Source of the DNA: Microbispora oryzae
GTDB taxonomy: Bacteria > Actinomycetota > Actinomycetes > Streptosporangiales > Streptosporangiaceae
Reading direction: 5' to 3'
NCBI RefSeq assembly: GCF_017896165.1
Contig: NZ_JAFCNB010000025.1
Location: 25,517 to 89,516 of the forward strand
Length of the DNA stretch: 64,000 bases
In this document: positions 1-7,849 of the stretch, one piece after another
Numbering within the stretch: the stretch's first letter is position 1
How the letters are laid out: each line of letters opens with the position of its first letter
Translations under genes and position numbers: made by a program
Notes under the pieces: generated by a model
The model's input: only the letters and a program-made list of their open reading frames with translations
Told to the model about the DNA's origin: nothing
Databases searched by the model: none

Positions 1-195
1 GGCGCTGTGGTGTTCTTCGCCTGGGACGGCGGTAAGTCGATCGACGACATCGAGCACGTCGGCTTCGTTGTCAAGGACAACGGCAACGGCACGATCCAGA
101 CCATCGAGGGCAACAGCGACGGCGCCGTCCAGACCCGGACCAGGTCGACGGCCTACGTCGCTGGGTACGGCTACCCGTACTACACCGCTCCCTGA
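1..195 (+). CDS. C-terminal end of a CHAP-type amidase/peptidase (5' end outside window)
   Basis: The frame is open from base 1 to a TGA at 193-195, so only about 64 C-terminal residues are visible. The stretch VGFVVKDNGNGTIQTIEGN followed by a tyrosine-rich end resembles the last strands of CHAP (cysteine, histidine-dependent amidohydrolase/peptidase) domains, where a G(F/I)VV strand precedes a short 'G-D-G-T-I-x-T-x-E-G-N' strand. Such proteins cleave peptidoglycan and are usually secreted. The catalytic Cys and the signal peptide would lie upstream of the window, so activity cannot be judged. A phage- or plasmid-type lysin is the main alternative. Confidence 0.55.
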   Translation, partial: GAVVFFAWDGGKSIDDIEHVGFVVKDNGNGTIQTIEGNSDGAVQTRTRSTAYVAGYGYPYYTAP

Positions 196-256
196 CGCCC
201 CCATCCGCGAGGGACGCGGCCGGATCTCCCCCGGGGCCGCCCTGCCTCGCACACGG

Positions 257-289
257 CGAGAGCGCGCACCTTCGCGGTGCGCGCTCTCG
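257..289. terminator. Strong hairpin terminator between convergent genes
   Basis: A perfect 14-bp stem (257-270 pairing with 276-289) encloses a 5-nt TTCGC loop. It lies between the stop of the leftward-cut CHAP gene (195) and the stop of the oppositely oriented MFS gene (316). There is no clear T-tract, which is common for actinomycete terminators. The symmetry lets it serve both strands. Confidence 0.75.
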
Positions 290-315
290 CGTTCGTTCAC
301 GGCCCTGAGCGGGGC

Positions 316-1935
316 TCATCCGGCGGCGGGGGCCGCCTCAGGGTGTCCTGCCGGCCGCGCCGTCTCCTCCGGCACGCTGTCCTGGACGACGCTGCCGGCC
401 GGGGACTGCCCCGCGCCGCCCCGGTTCCGCAGGAGCACCACGGCCGCGACCGCGGTCGCGGCGAAGGCGACGGCGCCGACGGCGGCGACGGTGTTCAGCC
501 CCGAGGTGAAGGCGTGCCGGGCGGCGTCGAGCAGCTGCGCGCCGAGGTCGCCCGGGAGCCGCCCGGCGGAGGACATGGCGCCGGTGATGCCGCCGCGGGC
601 GGCTCCCGCCACGTCGGCGGGCAGTCCGGCGGGGGCCGAGTCGGCCAGGTTGACGCGGTAGACGAACGCGCCGAGGCTGCCCATGGCCGCCACGCCGAGG
701 GCCACGCCGAACTCCCCGCTGGTCTCCGACAGCGACGCCACCGAGCCCGCCTTCTCCATGGGGGCCGAGCCCATCATGAGGGTCATGGTCAGGGCCATCG
801 GGAGGGCGATGCCGAGGGAGATGAGCGTGAGCCCGGTCACCAGCAACGGGATCCCGCCGTTCACGCCGACCTGGGTGTGCACCAGCAGACCGGTGGCGGC
901 GATCGCCAGCCCGAGACCGATGACGTTGGCGGTGGGGACGCGGCGGGCGAGGATGGGCGCGACCATGGTGCCGACCACCATCGCGATGTTCTGCGGCAGC
1001 AGCCACAGCCCGGCGTTCAACGGCGTGAGCGCGGCGACCGTCTGCAGGTAGAGCGTCGACATCAGGGTGCTGCCGGCCATCACGACACCCGCGACCAGGC
1101 CGATCGCCAGCGGCGTGCTGAGCATTCGGTTGGAGAACAGGCTGAGGTCGAGCAGCGGGTGGGCGAGGCCGCGCTGACGGCGGACGAACAGCACGGCCAC
1201 GACGACGCCGGCCGCCAGGGCGAGCACGGGCACCGGGGCCGCGCCGCCCCGGGCCAGCTCCTTGAGGCCGTAGATGACGGGCAGGATCGCGGCCATCGAC
1301 AGGCCGACGCTGACCAGGTCGAGCCGGCCGCCCTGCGGGTCGCGGTTCTCCGGCAGCAGCAGCGGGCCCGCCACGAGGAGCAGCACCATGAACGGCACGC
1401 CGAGCAGGAAGGCCGAGCCCCACCAGAAGTGCTCGAGAAGGACCCCGCCGACGAGCGGGCCGAGGGTCACCCCACCCATGAAGCAGCTGAACCACAGGCC
1501 GATCGCCTGGCCCATCTGCTTGGGATCGTGGAACATGTTCCTGATCAGGGCCATGGTGGACGGCATCAACGTGGCGCCGGCCACTCCCAGCAGGGCCCGG
1601 CTCGCGATCAGCATGAGCGGGGTGGAGGAGTAGGCCGCCAGCACGGACGCCACCCCGAACCCGGCGGCGCCGATCAGCAGCAGCCTGCGTCGGCCGATCC
1701 TGTCGCCCAGCGTGCCCATCGTCACGAGGAACCCGGCCAGCACGAACGAGTAGATGTCCAGGATCCATAGCTGCTCGGTGGAGCTCGCCCCGAGATCCGC
1801 GCTGAGATTCGGGAGGGCGAGATAGAGCACGCTGAGGTCGAGTGAGAGCAGCAGGGTGGGCAGGGCGAGCACCGCCAGCCCGATCCACTCGCGGCGGCCG
1901 GCGCGGGCCGGTCCGGGTGCGGTCGTGGTGTCCAT
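316..1935 (-). CDS. MFS drug exporter, DHA2 (14-TM, QacA/SmvA-like) family
   Basis: Predicted 539-aa integral membrane proton-driven exporter of toxic or hydrophobic cations. The N-terminal LDLSVLYLALPNLSADLG matches the DHA2 motif D1 in TM1, and GTLGDRIGRRRLLLIG (near residues 75-90) is motif A between TM2 and TM3. About 14 hydrophobic segments follow, as expected for the family. The ATG at 1935 is chosen because an AAGGG lies about 9 nt upstream and the conserved protein begins there. The frame is open 46 codons further upstream, but that part is Pro/Arg-rich and unlike the family. It lies 141 bp downstream of an SRPBCC gene on the same strand and may be co-transcribed. No TetR or MarR gene is adjacent. 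The substrate is unknown. Confidence 0.85.
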   Translation of the reverse strand: MDTTTAPGPARAGRREWIGLAVLALPTLLLSLDLSVLYLALPNLSADLGASSTEQLWILDIYSFVLAGFLVTMGTLGDRIGRRRLLLIGAAGFGVASVLAAYSSTPLMLIASRALLGVAGATLMPSTMALIRNMFHDPKQMGQAIGLWFSCFMGGVTLGPLVGGVLLEHFWWGSAFLLGVPFMVLLLVAGPLLLPENRDPQGGRLDLVSVGLSMAAILPVIYGLKELARGGAAPVPVLALAAGVVVAVLFVRRQRGLAHPLLDLSLFSNRMLSTPLAIGLVAGVVMAGSTLMSTLYLQTVAALTPLNAGLWLLPQNIAMVVGTMVAPILARRVPTANVIGLGLAIAATGLLVHTQVGVNGGIPLLVTGLTLISLGIALPMALTMTLMMGSAPMEKAGSVASLSETSGEFGVALGVAAMGSLGAFVYRVNLADSAPAGLPADVAGAARGGITGAMSSAGRLPGDLGAQLLDAARHAFTSGLNTVAAVGAVAFAATAVAAVVLLRNRGGAGQSPAGSVVQDSVPEETARPAGHPEAAPAAG

Positions 1936-2076
1936 GGGAAAGACCCTTCGAGGTCGGAACGTGTGTCGGATGAGGGGCGGCCCGCGTGGGGGCCGCCGGG
2001 CCGCCGGATCGGTGTCGCCGCCGGTGCCCTCGGCGGTGTCGCCGGTGGTATGGAGATCGGCGCTACCGGTCACCTG

Positions 2077-2826
2077 TCAGGCGAACGAGCGGTCGAGCCA
2101 CGACTGCCAGGCCCGCGCGATCCGCTCCTCCTCGGCGTCCTTGGCGAAGTCGTGGTGCTCGATCACGACCATGCCCTGGTGCCCGTGGGAGAAGGTGCAC
2201 AGCGCGTCGCCCACCCGTACGCCCACGGCGTTGGGCGCGTGGGCGAACACGACCTCGCCCTCCTCGGCGTCGAGACCGTCGACGGCCAGCCGCACGCGCG
2301 TGCCGGCCGTGACCGGGTCGGGCCCGGCGGGGTCGCCGACGCCGAGTGCCGCCCACAGCAGGCCCGCGTCGGCCACCTGCGGGCCCGGGGTGAACACGCT
2401 GCACTCGGCCACGCGGTTGGGGAAGCCGGCCAGGTAGGCGGCGAGCTTCAGCAGGTAGACCGGGTCGCCCTTGCGGAGCGCGTCGTACTCGGCCTCCCAG
2501 TCGTCGCCGAGGAAACCGCTGTGCACCAGGCGGACGACGGTGCGGCCGGAGTCGCGGCTCTCGATGCGGTAGTCGAACGCCATCGACGTGCCGTCGGGGC
2601 CCTCGCTGTTGTACGCGAAGTGGCGGCCGGGCTCCCAGGCGGTGACGGTCGCCTCGCTGGTGAATCCCATCAGCGTCATGCGGGCGGAGCCCCCGACGCC
2701 CGGCTCGACCTCGGTGCGCCCCATGAACCACGAGTCGATGCCCGGGCCCGTGGCGACGGCCTCCCACACCTGCTCGGGCGTGGCGGTCACTTCGATCTCT
2801 TCGCGGATCTCGAACGGATGCGGCAT
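2077..2826 (-). CDS. SRPBCC/AHSA1-domain protein
   Basis: A 249-aa soluble protein. The N-terminal FEIREEIEVTATPEQVWEAVATGPGIDSWFM is the typical first strand and helices of the START/Bet v1-like AHSA1 fold, followed by a GFTSEATVTAWEPGRHFAY strand pair. The domain covers roughly residues 1-150. The remaining ~100 residues look like a second, more divergent half of the same fold. These proteins bind small hydrophobic ligands, and many are detoxification or Hsp90-activator-like proteins of unknown ligand. Start ATG 2826 has GAGGAG 8 nt upstream; the open frame above it is low-complexity. The gene precedes the MFS exporter on the same strand. Confidence 0.8.
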   Translation of the reverse strand: MPHPFEIREEIEVTATPEQVWEAVATGPGIDSWFMGRTEVEPGVGGSARMTLMGFTSEATVTAWEPGRHFAYNSEGPDGTSMAFDYRIESRDSGRTVVRLVHSGFLGDDWEAEYDALRKGDPVYLLKLAAYLAGFPNRVAECSVFTPGPQVADAGLLWAALGVGDPAGPDPVTAGTRVRLAVDGLDAEEGEVVFAHAPNAVGVRVGDALCTFSHGHQGMVVIEHHDFAKDAEEERIARAWQSWLDRSFA

Positions 2827-2954
2827 CGGAGTGCTCCTCGTCGGTCTATCGGTTGAAGCTGCCGGTCTACGCGTGCCGGTCAGCGGGTGTGTCGCTGTCG
2901 GTTCCGCCCCGGGTTCCGCTCGGCGCGTCGCCCTTCGGGGTGGCTCCACCGTGC

Positions 2955-2995
2955 CAGCCGACGATATGAGTTGTCAAGAAGAAAAAAATTGTCGG
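2955..2995. promoter_or_regulatory. A/T-rich promoter island with TTGTC direct repeat
   Basis: An AT-rich patch stands out in very GC-rich surroundings. It contains TTGTC at 2971-2975 and again at 2989-2993, flanking an A7 run. On the minus strand this gives a TTGACA (2977-2972) upstream of the SRPBCC gene. No convincing -10 box is placed at 17-18 bp, so the exact promoter is unresolved. The repeat spacing of 18 bp would suit a regulator binding one face of the helix. Confidence 0.35.
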
Positions 2996-3100
2996 TACGG
3001 GCGGGCTCCCGCCGCGTGGGTGCGGGCATGACGGGCCGGGGCGGTTGTCAGGAGTGCGGAGGCCGGGTCCGCGGTCTCACCGGGTCACCGGGGCACCGGG

Positions 3101-5071
3101 TCACCGGGGCGGGGTGCCGAGGCTGCGGGTGAGCATGGTCAGGTGATCGGAGACCGGGCCGAGGGTGAGCAGGCCGCTGCCCGCCCCGGCGAGCTCTCCC
3201 GACGCGGGGGCCAGCTCGGCGCGGGCGCGTTCCATCACCGCCCGGTCGCCCACTTCCACGGCGGCGCGCGCGGTCAGGCACCACAGGGCCTCGAACAGCA
3301 GGTCGCGGGGCGGGCCGGGAACGGCGCGCACCGCTGCCGCCGCCTCGCCGCGGCGGCCCTCGGCGAGCAGGACGACCGGCCGTGCCCAGGGCTCGTACGG
3401 TCCCCAGTCGATGTCGCCGCCGGGGGCAGGCGTTCCGTGGCGGAGGCGGAGGCACAGCAGCGCGAGCGGCAGCAGCCCCCGCTCCAGCCCTGGCATGCCC
3501 GCGCCCTCCAGCCGGCCGGCCGCCTCGCGGTAGGCCGCCTCCACCTCGCCGACCGGCGCCCGCCCTGACACGTCGAGCCGCAACGCCCGATACCAGCCGG
3601 TGAACACCCCCACCAGGGGCAGCTCGTGCCGGGCGGCGAGACGGTCGGCCGCCTCGGCGTGGACGTCGGCCACGGAGAAGTCCGCGAGCGCGCCGCGCGC
3701 CTGGACGCGGACGAGGTGCCCGAGCACTTCGAAGGTGGTCAGGCCGTGCCGGGCGGCCACGTCGACCAGTTCCGCGCCGATGGCGTCGCGCCGAACCGCC
3801 AGCCCCGCCCGCTGGAATGTCTGCATGAAGCGACCGTTGAGCGCGAACGCCAGCAGGGCCGGGTCGTCCAGGCCCCGGGCGAGTTCCTCGGCCTGGCGGG
3901 CGGCCTCGCGACCGCGCGGCGTCCCGGTGCCCCGCGACTCCAGGGCGACGGTCGCCAGCAGGCGGGCCCGGGCCGCGCCGTGCCCGGAGGCCGGAAGCGC
4001 CGCCAGAGCGCGTTCGGCGGCGGCCACGATCAGGGCGGCCTGGTCCGGGTCGTCGGAACGGGTCCAGATCGCCGGAACGTCGAAGGCGCCGATCACACGG
4101 GCGGTCAGGTCAGGATCGCCCAGTTCCTCGGCCGCCGCGATGGCCGCCACGCGGTGACGCCGGGTCGTCTCCAGCCCGGCGCCTCCGGTTACCGCGAGGT
4201 TCCTCAGCAGGTCGACGGTCGACTCCAGCCGGGCTCTGGCACCGGGCGGCACCGTACGGTCGTAGGCGGCGGCCGCCTGCGCCCAGACCAGGTCCGCCGC
4301 CCCGGCAGGACCGGGTTCGGGGACCAGCCGGTCGGCGTGGTGGAGGATGTCGTCCTCCAGCCGGCGGAGCCCGGGACCGGGATCCAACCCCAGGTGCTCG
4401 GCCAGGAGCCGGCGCGCCCGGCGGAGCACCTCGAGGGCGTCGCCCTGGCGACCGGTGCGGTACAGCGCGAGTGCCAGCAGACGCCAGGCGTCCTCCCGCC
4501 AGGGATGCTCGGTCACGTGCGCGTCCAGATCGGGCACCGCCTCGGCGGCCGCGCCCAGGGCGAGGCGGGCCTCCGCGACGCGCTCGACGGCGTGCAGCCG
4601 CAGCTCGGTGAGCCGGGAGCGGTCGGCCGTGGCCCAGTCCTCACCGGCGAACCCGGCGTACGCCGGTCCGCGCCACCAGCTCAGGGCGCCGGTCAGCCGG
4701 GCGAGCGCGTCGCGGGGCGGCAGCGCCGCCGCGGCGGCCATCGCCTGCTCGAACCGCCAGGCGTCGACCGAACCGGGCTCGGCACGCAGGGCGTACCCGG
4801 GGCCCACAGTCACCAGCAACCGGGGCGGCGTCCGGGGTGGGCGCTCCGGCTCCAGGGCCCGGCGAAGCGCGGCCACGAAGGTGCGCACCGCGCCCACGGC
4901 TCCGGCCGGGGGATCGGTCCAGAGGTCCTCCACCAGGCGCCCGACCGGGACGACGCGGCGGCGGGCGATGATCAGCCGGGCCAGCACGGCCCGGTGCCGG
5001 GGGCCCTTCAGGGCGACCTCGTCGCCTCGGCCGTTCCAGGCCGTCACCGGCCCCAGCACGCCGAAGTCCAC
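3101..5071 (-). CDS. SARP-type transcriptional regulator (OmpR-like DBD + BTAD + TPR-like tail)
   Basis: A 656-aa regulator. Residues 1-95 form a winged-helix DNA-binding domain (MDFGVLGPVTAW, then KGPRHRAVLARLII, then VRTFVAALRRALE). Residues ~100-245 are the bacterial transcriptional activator domain (WRFEQAM, HPWREDAWRLLALALYRTGRQGDALE, LGLDPGPGLRRLEDDIL). Unlike the large regulator at 28.4 kb it has no Walker A ATPase; the rest is alpha-helical and TPR-like. SARPs usually activate antibiotic or secondary-metabolite genes. The start is a GTG at 5071 with an AAGGGGGAG ribosome site. It is divergent from the dehalogenase-like gene at 5187, the only obvious nearby target. Confidence 0.85.
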   Translation of the reverse strand: MDFGVLGPVTAWNGRGDEVALKGPRHRAVLARLIIARRRVVPVGRLVEDLWTDPPAGAVGAVRTFVAALRRALEPERPPRTPPRLLVTVGPGYALRAEPGSVDAWRFEQAMAAAAALPPRDALARLTGALSWWRGPAYAGFAGEDWATADRSRLTELRLHAVERVAEARLALGAAAEAVPDLDAHVTEHPWREDAWRLLALALYRTGRQGDALEVLRRARRLLAEHLGLDPGPGLRRLEDDILHHADRLVPEPGPAGAADLVWAQAAAAYDRTVPPGARARLESTVDLLRNLAVTGGAGLETTRRHRVAAIAAAEELGDPDLTARVIGAFDVPAIWTRSDDPDQAALIVAAAERALAALPASGHGAARARLLATVALESRGTGTPRGREAARQAEELARGLDDPALLAFALNGRFMQTFQRAGLAVRRDAIGAELVDVAARHGLTTFEVLGHLVRVQARGALADFSVADVHAEAADRLAARHELPLVGVFTGWYRALRLDVSGRAPVGEVEAAYREAAGRLEGAGMPGLERGLLPLALLCLRLRHGTPAPGGDIDWGPYEPWARPVVLLAEGRRGEAAAAVRAVPGPPRDLLFEALWCLTARAAVEVGDRAVMERARAELAPASGELAGAGSGLLTLGPVSDHLTMLTRSLGTPPR

Positions 5072-5186
5072 CCCCGCTCCCCCTTCCCGCGACGTCGTCC
5101 CTGGTCACGGTAGCGCGCTGACCGGATGCTCATCCGGCCGCGGAAGGCTTGGGACGTCTCATCAGCCGACTGGAAGGGGCGGGGCC

Positions 5187-6065
5187 ATGTCCCCTGTCAT
5201 CACGGGATTCGACTACCGGCGCGTCGCCGTCGCGGACGGCGTGTCCCTGAACACCGCCGTCGCGGGATCGGGCAGTCCGATCGTGCTGCTGCACGGCTTC
5301 CCGCAGACCCATCTCATGTGGCGGCACGTCGCCGCGGACCTCGCCCGGGACCACACCGTCATCTGCCCCGACCTGCGAGGGTACGGGGGCAGCGACAAGC
5401 CCGCGGACCCCGACGGCACCGCCTACGCCAAGCGCACCATGGCGGCGGACGTCGTGGGCCTGGCCAGGCGACTGGGGCACGACCGGTTCGCCCTGGCCGG
5501 GCACGACAGGGGCGCCCTGGTCGCCTTCCGCGCCGCGCTCGACCACCCCGGGGTGGTCACGCACCTGGCCTCCCTCGACGTGCTGCCCACCCTGGACATG
5601 TGGGAGGCGATGCACGGCACCTCCGCCGCCGTCGGCTTCCACCTCTACCTGATGGCGCAGCCGCCCGGCCTGCCCGAACGGATGATCAGCGCGGCCGCCG
5701 ACGCGTTCTTCGGCCACTTCCTGGACGTCTGGGCCACCGGCCCGGGGGTGATCCCCGCCGACGTCCGGCGAGCCTACCTGGACGCCTGCCGGGCGGCCGT
5801 GCCCTCGATCGTCGCCGACTACCGGGCGTCGGCCGGCGTGGACGTCGACCACGACCGCGCCGACCGGGACGCGGGCAACCGGCTGCGCATGCCGGTCACC
5901 GTGCTCCAGCAGGACTGGGGCGCCGCGCTCGGCTTCGACGCCGCGGCCCTGTGGCGTGCCTGGGCTCCCGACCTGAGTCACCGCACCGTCGGCTGGGGTC
6001 ACTTCATGGCGGAGGAGGCGCCCGCCGGGGTCGCGGCGGAACTGCGGGCACTGCTCGCGCGGTGA
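5187..6065 (+). CDS. Alpha/beta hydrolase, fluoroacetate/haloacetate dehalogenase-like
   Basis: A 292-aa cytosolic alpha/beta-fold hydrolase. HGFPQTHLMWR provides the oxyanion HG motif. GHDRGALVAFRAALDHP is the nucleophile elbow with Asp instead of Ser, as in haloacetate dehalogenases and epoxide hydrolases, and WGHFMAEEAP near the C-terminus supplies the catalytic His. The Asp nucleophile with the Arg in GHDRG and the GVIPADVRRAYLDACR / VADYRASAGVD cap region are typical of the fluoroacetate dehalogenase branch. Start ATG 5187 follows GGAAGGGGCGG. Longer upstream frames overlap the divergent SARP gene and are not expected. Substrate is inferred from family only. Confidence 0.8.
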   Translation: MSPVITGFDYRRVAVADGVSLNTAVAGSGSPIVLLHGFPQTHLMWRHVAADLARDHTVICPDLRGYGGSDKPADPDGTAYAKRTMAADVVGLARRLGHDRFALAGHDRGALVAFRAALDHPGVVTHLASLDVLPTLDMWEAMHGTSAAVGFHLYLMAQPPGLPERMISAAADAFFGHFLDVWATGPGVIPADVRRAYLDACRAAVPSIVADYRASAGVDVDHDRADRDAGNRLRMPVTVLQQDWGAALGFDAAALWRAWAPDLSHRTVGWGHFMAEEAPAGVAAELRALLAR

Positions 6066-6116
6066 CGTCCGGTCATTCCCGCAGGCGGCCGTGCATCGGC
6101 GAGAAGCGCCGCTCGT

Positions 6117-6147
6117 TTGACCCTGACGCTGCGTCAACTCCTAGCAT
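6117..6147 (+). promoter_or_regulatory. MerR-type promoter with 19-bp spacer and central palindrome; leaderless start
   Basis: TTGACC (6117-6122) and TAGCAT (6142-6147) are separated by exactly 19 bp, the long spacer typical of MerR-activated promoters. A perfect 13-bp palindrome TGACGCTGCGTCA (6124-6136) lies inside it. The ATG of the next gene (6155) starts 8 nt after the -10 box, where transcription should begin, so the mRNA is probably leaderless. The operon it drives ends with a MerR/TipA-like gene, implying autoregulation. Confidence 0.75.
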
Positions 6148-6154
6148 CGGCGCC

Positions 6155-7045
6155 ATGTCGATCACTGTTCTTGACACCTGCTCGGCGATACGGGCGATCC
6201 TGCTGGCTCCGGTGGCGGACCGCGTCGACCTGCTGCGTTCGATGCTGGAGCCCACCAGGGGCATGTACCGCCACCACCCCGGCGAGGTGGACCTGGTGGC
6301 CATGCACCTCCAGGCGTCGGGATTCCCCGTCGACCGCGATGAGGAGCGTTGCCTCGACGCGCTCGACACCCTGGCGGCGGCCGGAGCCTGGGACCGGATG
6401 CGACGGGCCCTCGATGACGCTTCCGCCGTACTTCTGGAGGCGACGCCGGGGCTGGCGGCCCCGGACATCACCGTGCTGTTCGTGCTCGGCGATCCGGGTG
6501 ACGAGCACTTCATGGGTCCCTGCCAAGGAGTGACCGGATTCGGCGGCATCTCGGGCCACATTGTGATCACGTTCTGGCCCTTTCCCGAGAACGTGGAGCG
6601 CCTGGAGGCCACCGCCGTGCACGAACTCCATCACAACCTGCGGTTCGGCCCGGGCGGGGTCGTGTGGAACCCCATGACCGTCACGGTCGGCGATCACATC
6701 GTCTCCGAGGGCCTGGCCGACGCCTTCGCCCGCCAGCTCTACGGCGACGAGCTCGGCCCCACCCGCATCGGCGTGCCGCACCTGCACGACGACGAGATCT
6801 TCGGCAAGGTGCTCACCGGGCTCGACGTGACAGGCATGCGGAACTTCACCGCCTGGGTGCACGGCGACCCCAGCGCCGAGCGCTTCGGCCTCACCCCGGT
6901 GGGGCTGCCGATGGGCGCCGGGTACGCCGCGGGCAACCGGCTGGTCGACACCTACCTGGCGGCGACCGGGCAGACGGCGGCGCAGGCCCTGCACGCACAA
7001 AGCTCGGAGATCATCGCGACCACGCTCCGCCGCGGGCGACACTGA
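6155..7045 (+). CDS. DUF2268-type putative zinc-dependent protease
   Basis: A 296-aa protein. HELHHNLRF (His156, Glu157, His160) is an HExxH zinc-peptidase motif, and VSEGLADAFARQLYG about 25 residues later provides a candidate glutamate ligand. This arrangement matches DUF2268 (predicted Zn-dependent proteases, Bacillus YjaZ-like). No signal peptide or TM segment is seen, so it is probably cytosolic. The ATG at 6155 sits at the expected transcription start of the MerR-type promoter just upstream, and no Shine-Dalgarno is needed. It is followed after 3 bp by a MerR-family regulator, so the two genes form an operon and the protease is likely induced by that regulator's ligand. Confidence 0.75.
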   Translation: MSITVLDTCSAIRAILLAPVADRVDLLRSMLEPTRGMYRHHPGEVDLVAMHLQASGFPVDRDEERCLDALDTLAAAGAWDRMRRALDDASAVLLEATPGLAAPDITVLFVLGDPGDEHFMGPCQGVTGFGGISGHIVITFWPFPENVERLEATAVHELHHNLRFGPGGVVWNPMTVTVGDHIVSEGLADAFARQLYGDELGPTRIGVPHLHDDEIFGKVLTGLDVTGMRNFTAWVHGDPSAERFGLTPVGLPMGAGYAAGNRLVDTYLAATGQTAAQALHAQSSEIIATTLRRGRH

Positions 7046-7048
7046 ACG

Positions 7049-7807
7049 ATGGAGTGGACGATCCAAGAACTCGCGACGAGGGCCGGTGTCACCAGCCGCA
7101 CTCTGCGTCACTACGACCGCATCGGGCTCTTGGCCCCGTCCCGGGTCGGCGCGAACGGGTACCGCTACTACAACCCCACCGCGGTCGCCCGGCTCCAGCG
7201 GATTCTGCTCATGCGCCGGCTCGGCATGGGCCTGCCCGCCATCGCCGAGGTCCTGGACGACGAGGTGGACACGTGCGACGGGCTCCGCGCCCACATCGCC
7301 GCACTGGAAGAGGAGCGGGACCGCGTCGAACGGCAGATCCGGTCCGTGCGTCACACACTGGAGGCCCTGGAGGCGGGGGCGGAGCCGCGGATGGACGTCA
7401 TGTTGGCGGGGTTCAACGACCGTTACAAGGACGAGGTGATCTCACGCTGGGGCGAGCGCGCGTTCCGGGTGAGCAACGACTGGTGGCACGGCAAGACCCT
7501 TGACCAGCAGCGGGCCTGGAAGCAGGCCACCGAAGACCTCGTCGCCGCATGGGTCGCCGCAGCGAAGGCCGGGACCTCTCCGACATCGGAACACGCTCAG
7601 TCACTGGCTGCCCGGCACGTCCGGTGGCTGAGCCAGATCCCGGGTACCCCCACGGCCGAGGGCGACCGGGAGCGCTCGATCGAGATGGTGAAGGGCCTGG
7701 GGGACATGTACGTCGACGACCCCCGCTTCGCCGGCATGTACGACGACGCCGCGGGGGCGACATTCGTGCGCGACGCGCTGAAGGCGTACGCGCGGACCCG
7801 GATGTAG
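7049..7807 (+). CDS. MerR-family regulator with TipAS-like ligand-binding domain
   Basis: A 252-aa regulator. Residues 1-70 are the MerR winged helix (WTIQELATRAGVTSRTLRHYDRIGLL, then YRYYNPTAVARLQRILLMRRLGMGL). A coiled coil follows (residues ~85-115, LEEERDRVERQI). Residues ~120-252 match the TipAS/antibiotic-recognition domain (FNDRYKDEVISRWGERAF, RHVRWLSQIPGTPT, MYVDDPRFAGMYD). TipA-type proteins covalently or tightly bind thiopeptides and related drugs and activate promoters with 19-bp spacers. It starts 3 bp after the DUF2268 gene, in the same operon, and likely acts on the promoter at 6117-6147. Confidence 0.85.
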   Translation: MEWTIQELATRAGVTSRTLRHYDRIGLLAPSRVGANGYRYYNPTAVARLQRILLMRRLGMGLPAIAEVLDDEVDTCDGLRAHIAALEEERDRVERQIRSVRHTLEALEAGAEPRMDVMLAGFNDRYKDEVISRWGERAFRVSNDWWHGKTLDQQRAWKQATEDLVAAWVAAAKAGTSPTSEHAQSLAARHVRWLSQIPGTPTAEGDRERSIEMVKGLGDMYVDDPRFAGMYDDAAGATFVRDALKAYARTRM

Positions 7808-7849
7808 CCGGTGTCACGGACTAGGTTGGCGGAGCACGGAGGAGGCGCA

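Noticed and set aside
277..1770. 497-codon plus-strand frame opposite the MFS exporter
   Set aside because: Composition is Gly/Arg/His/Gln-rich with no domain; the minus-strand transporter is clearly the gene.
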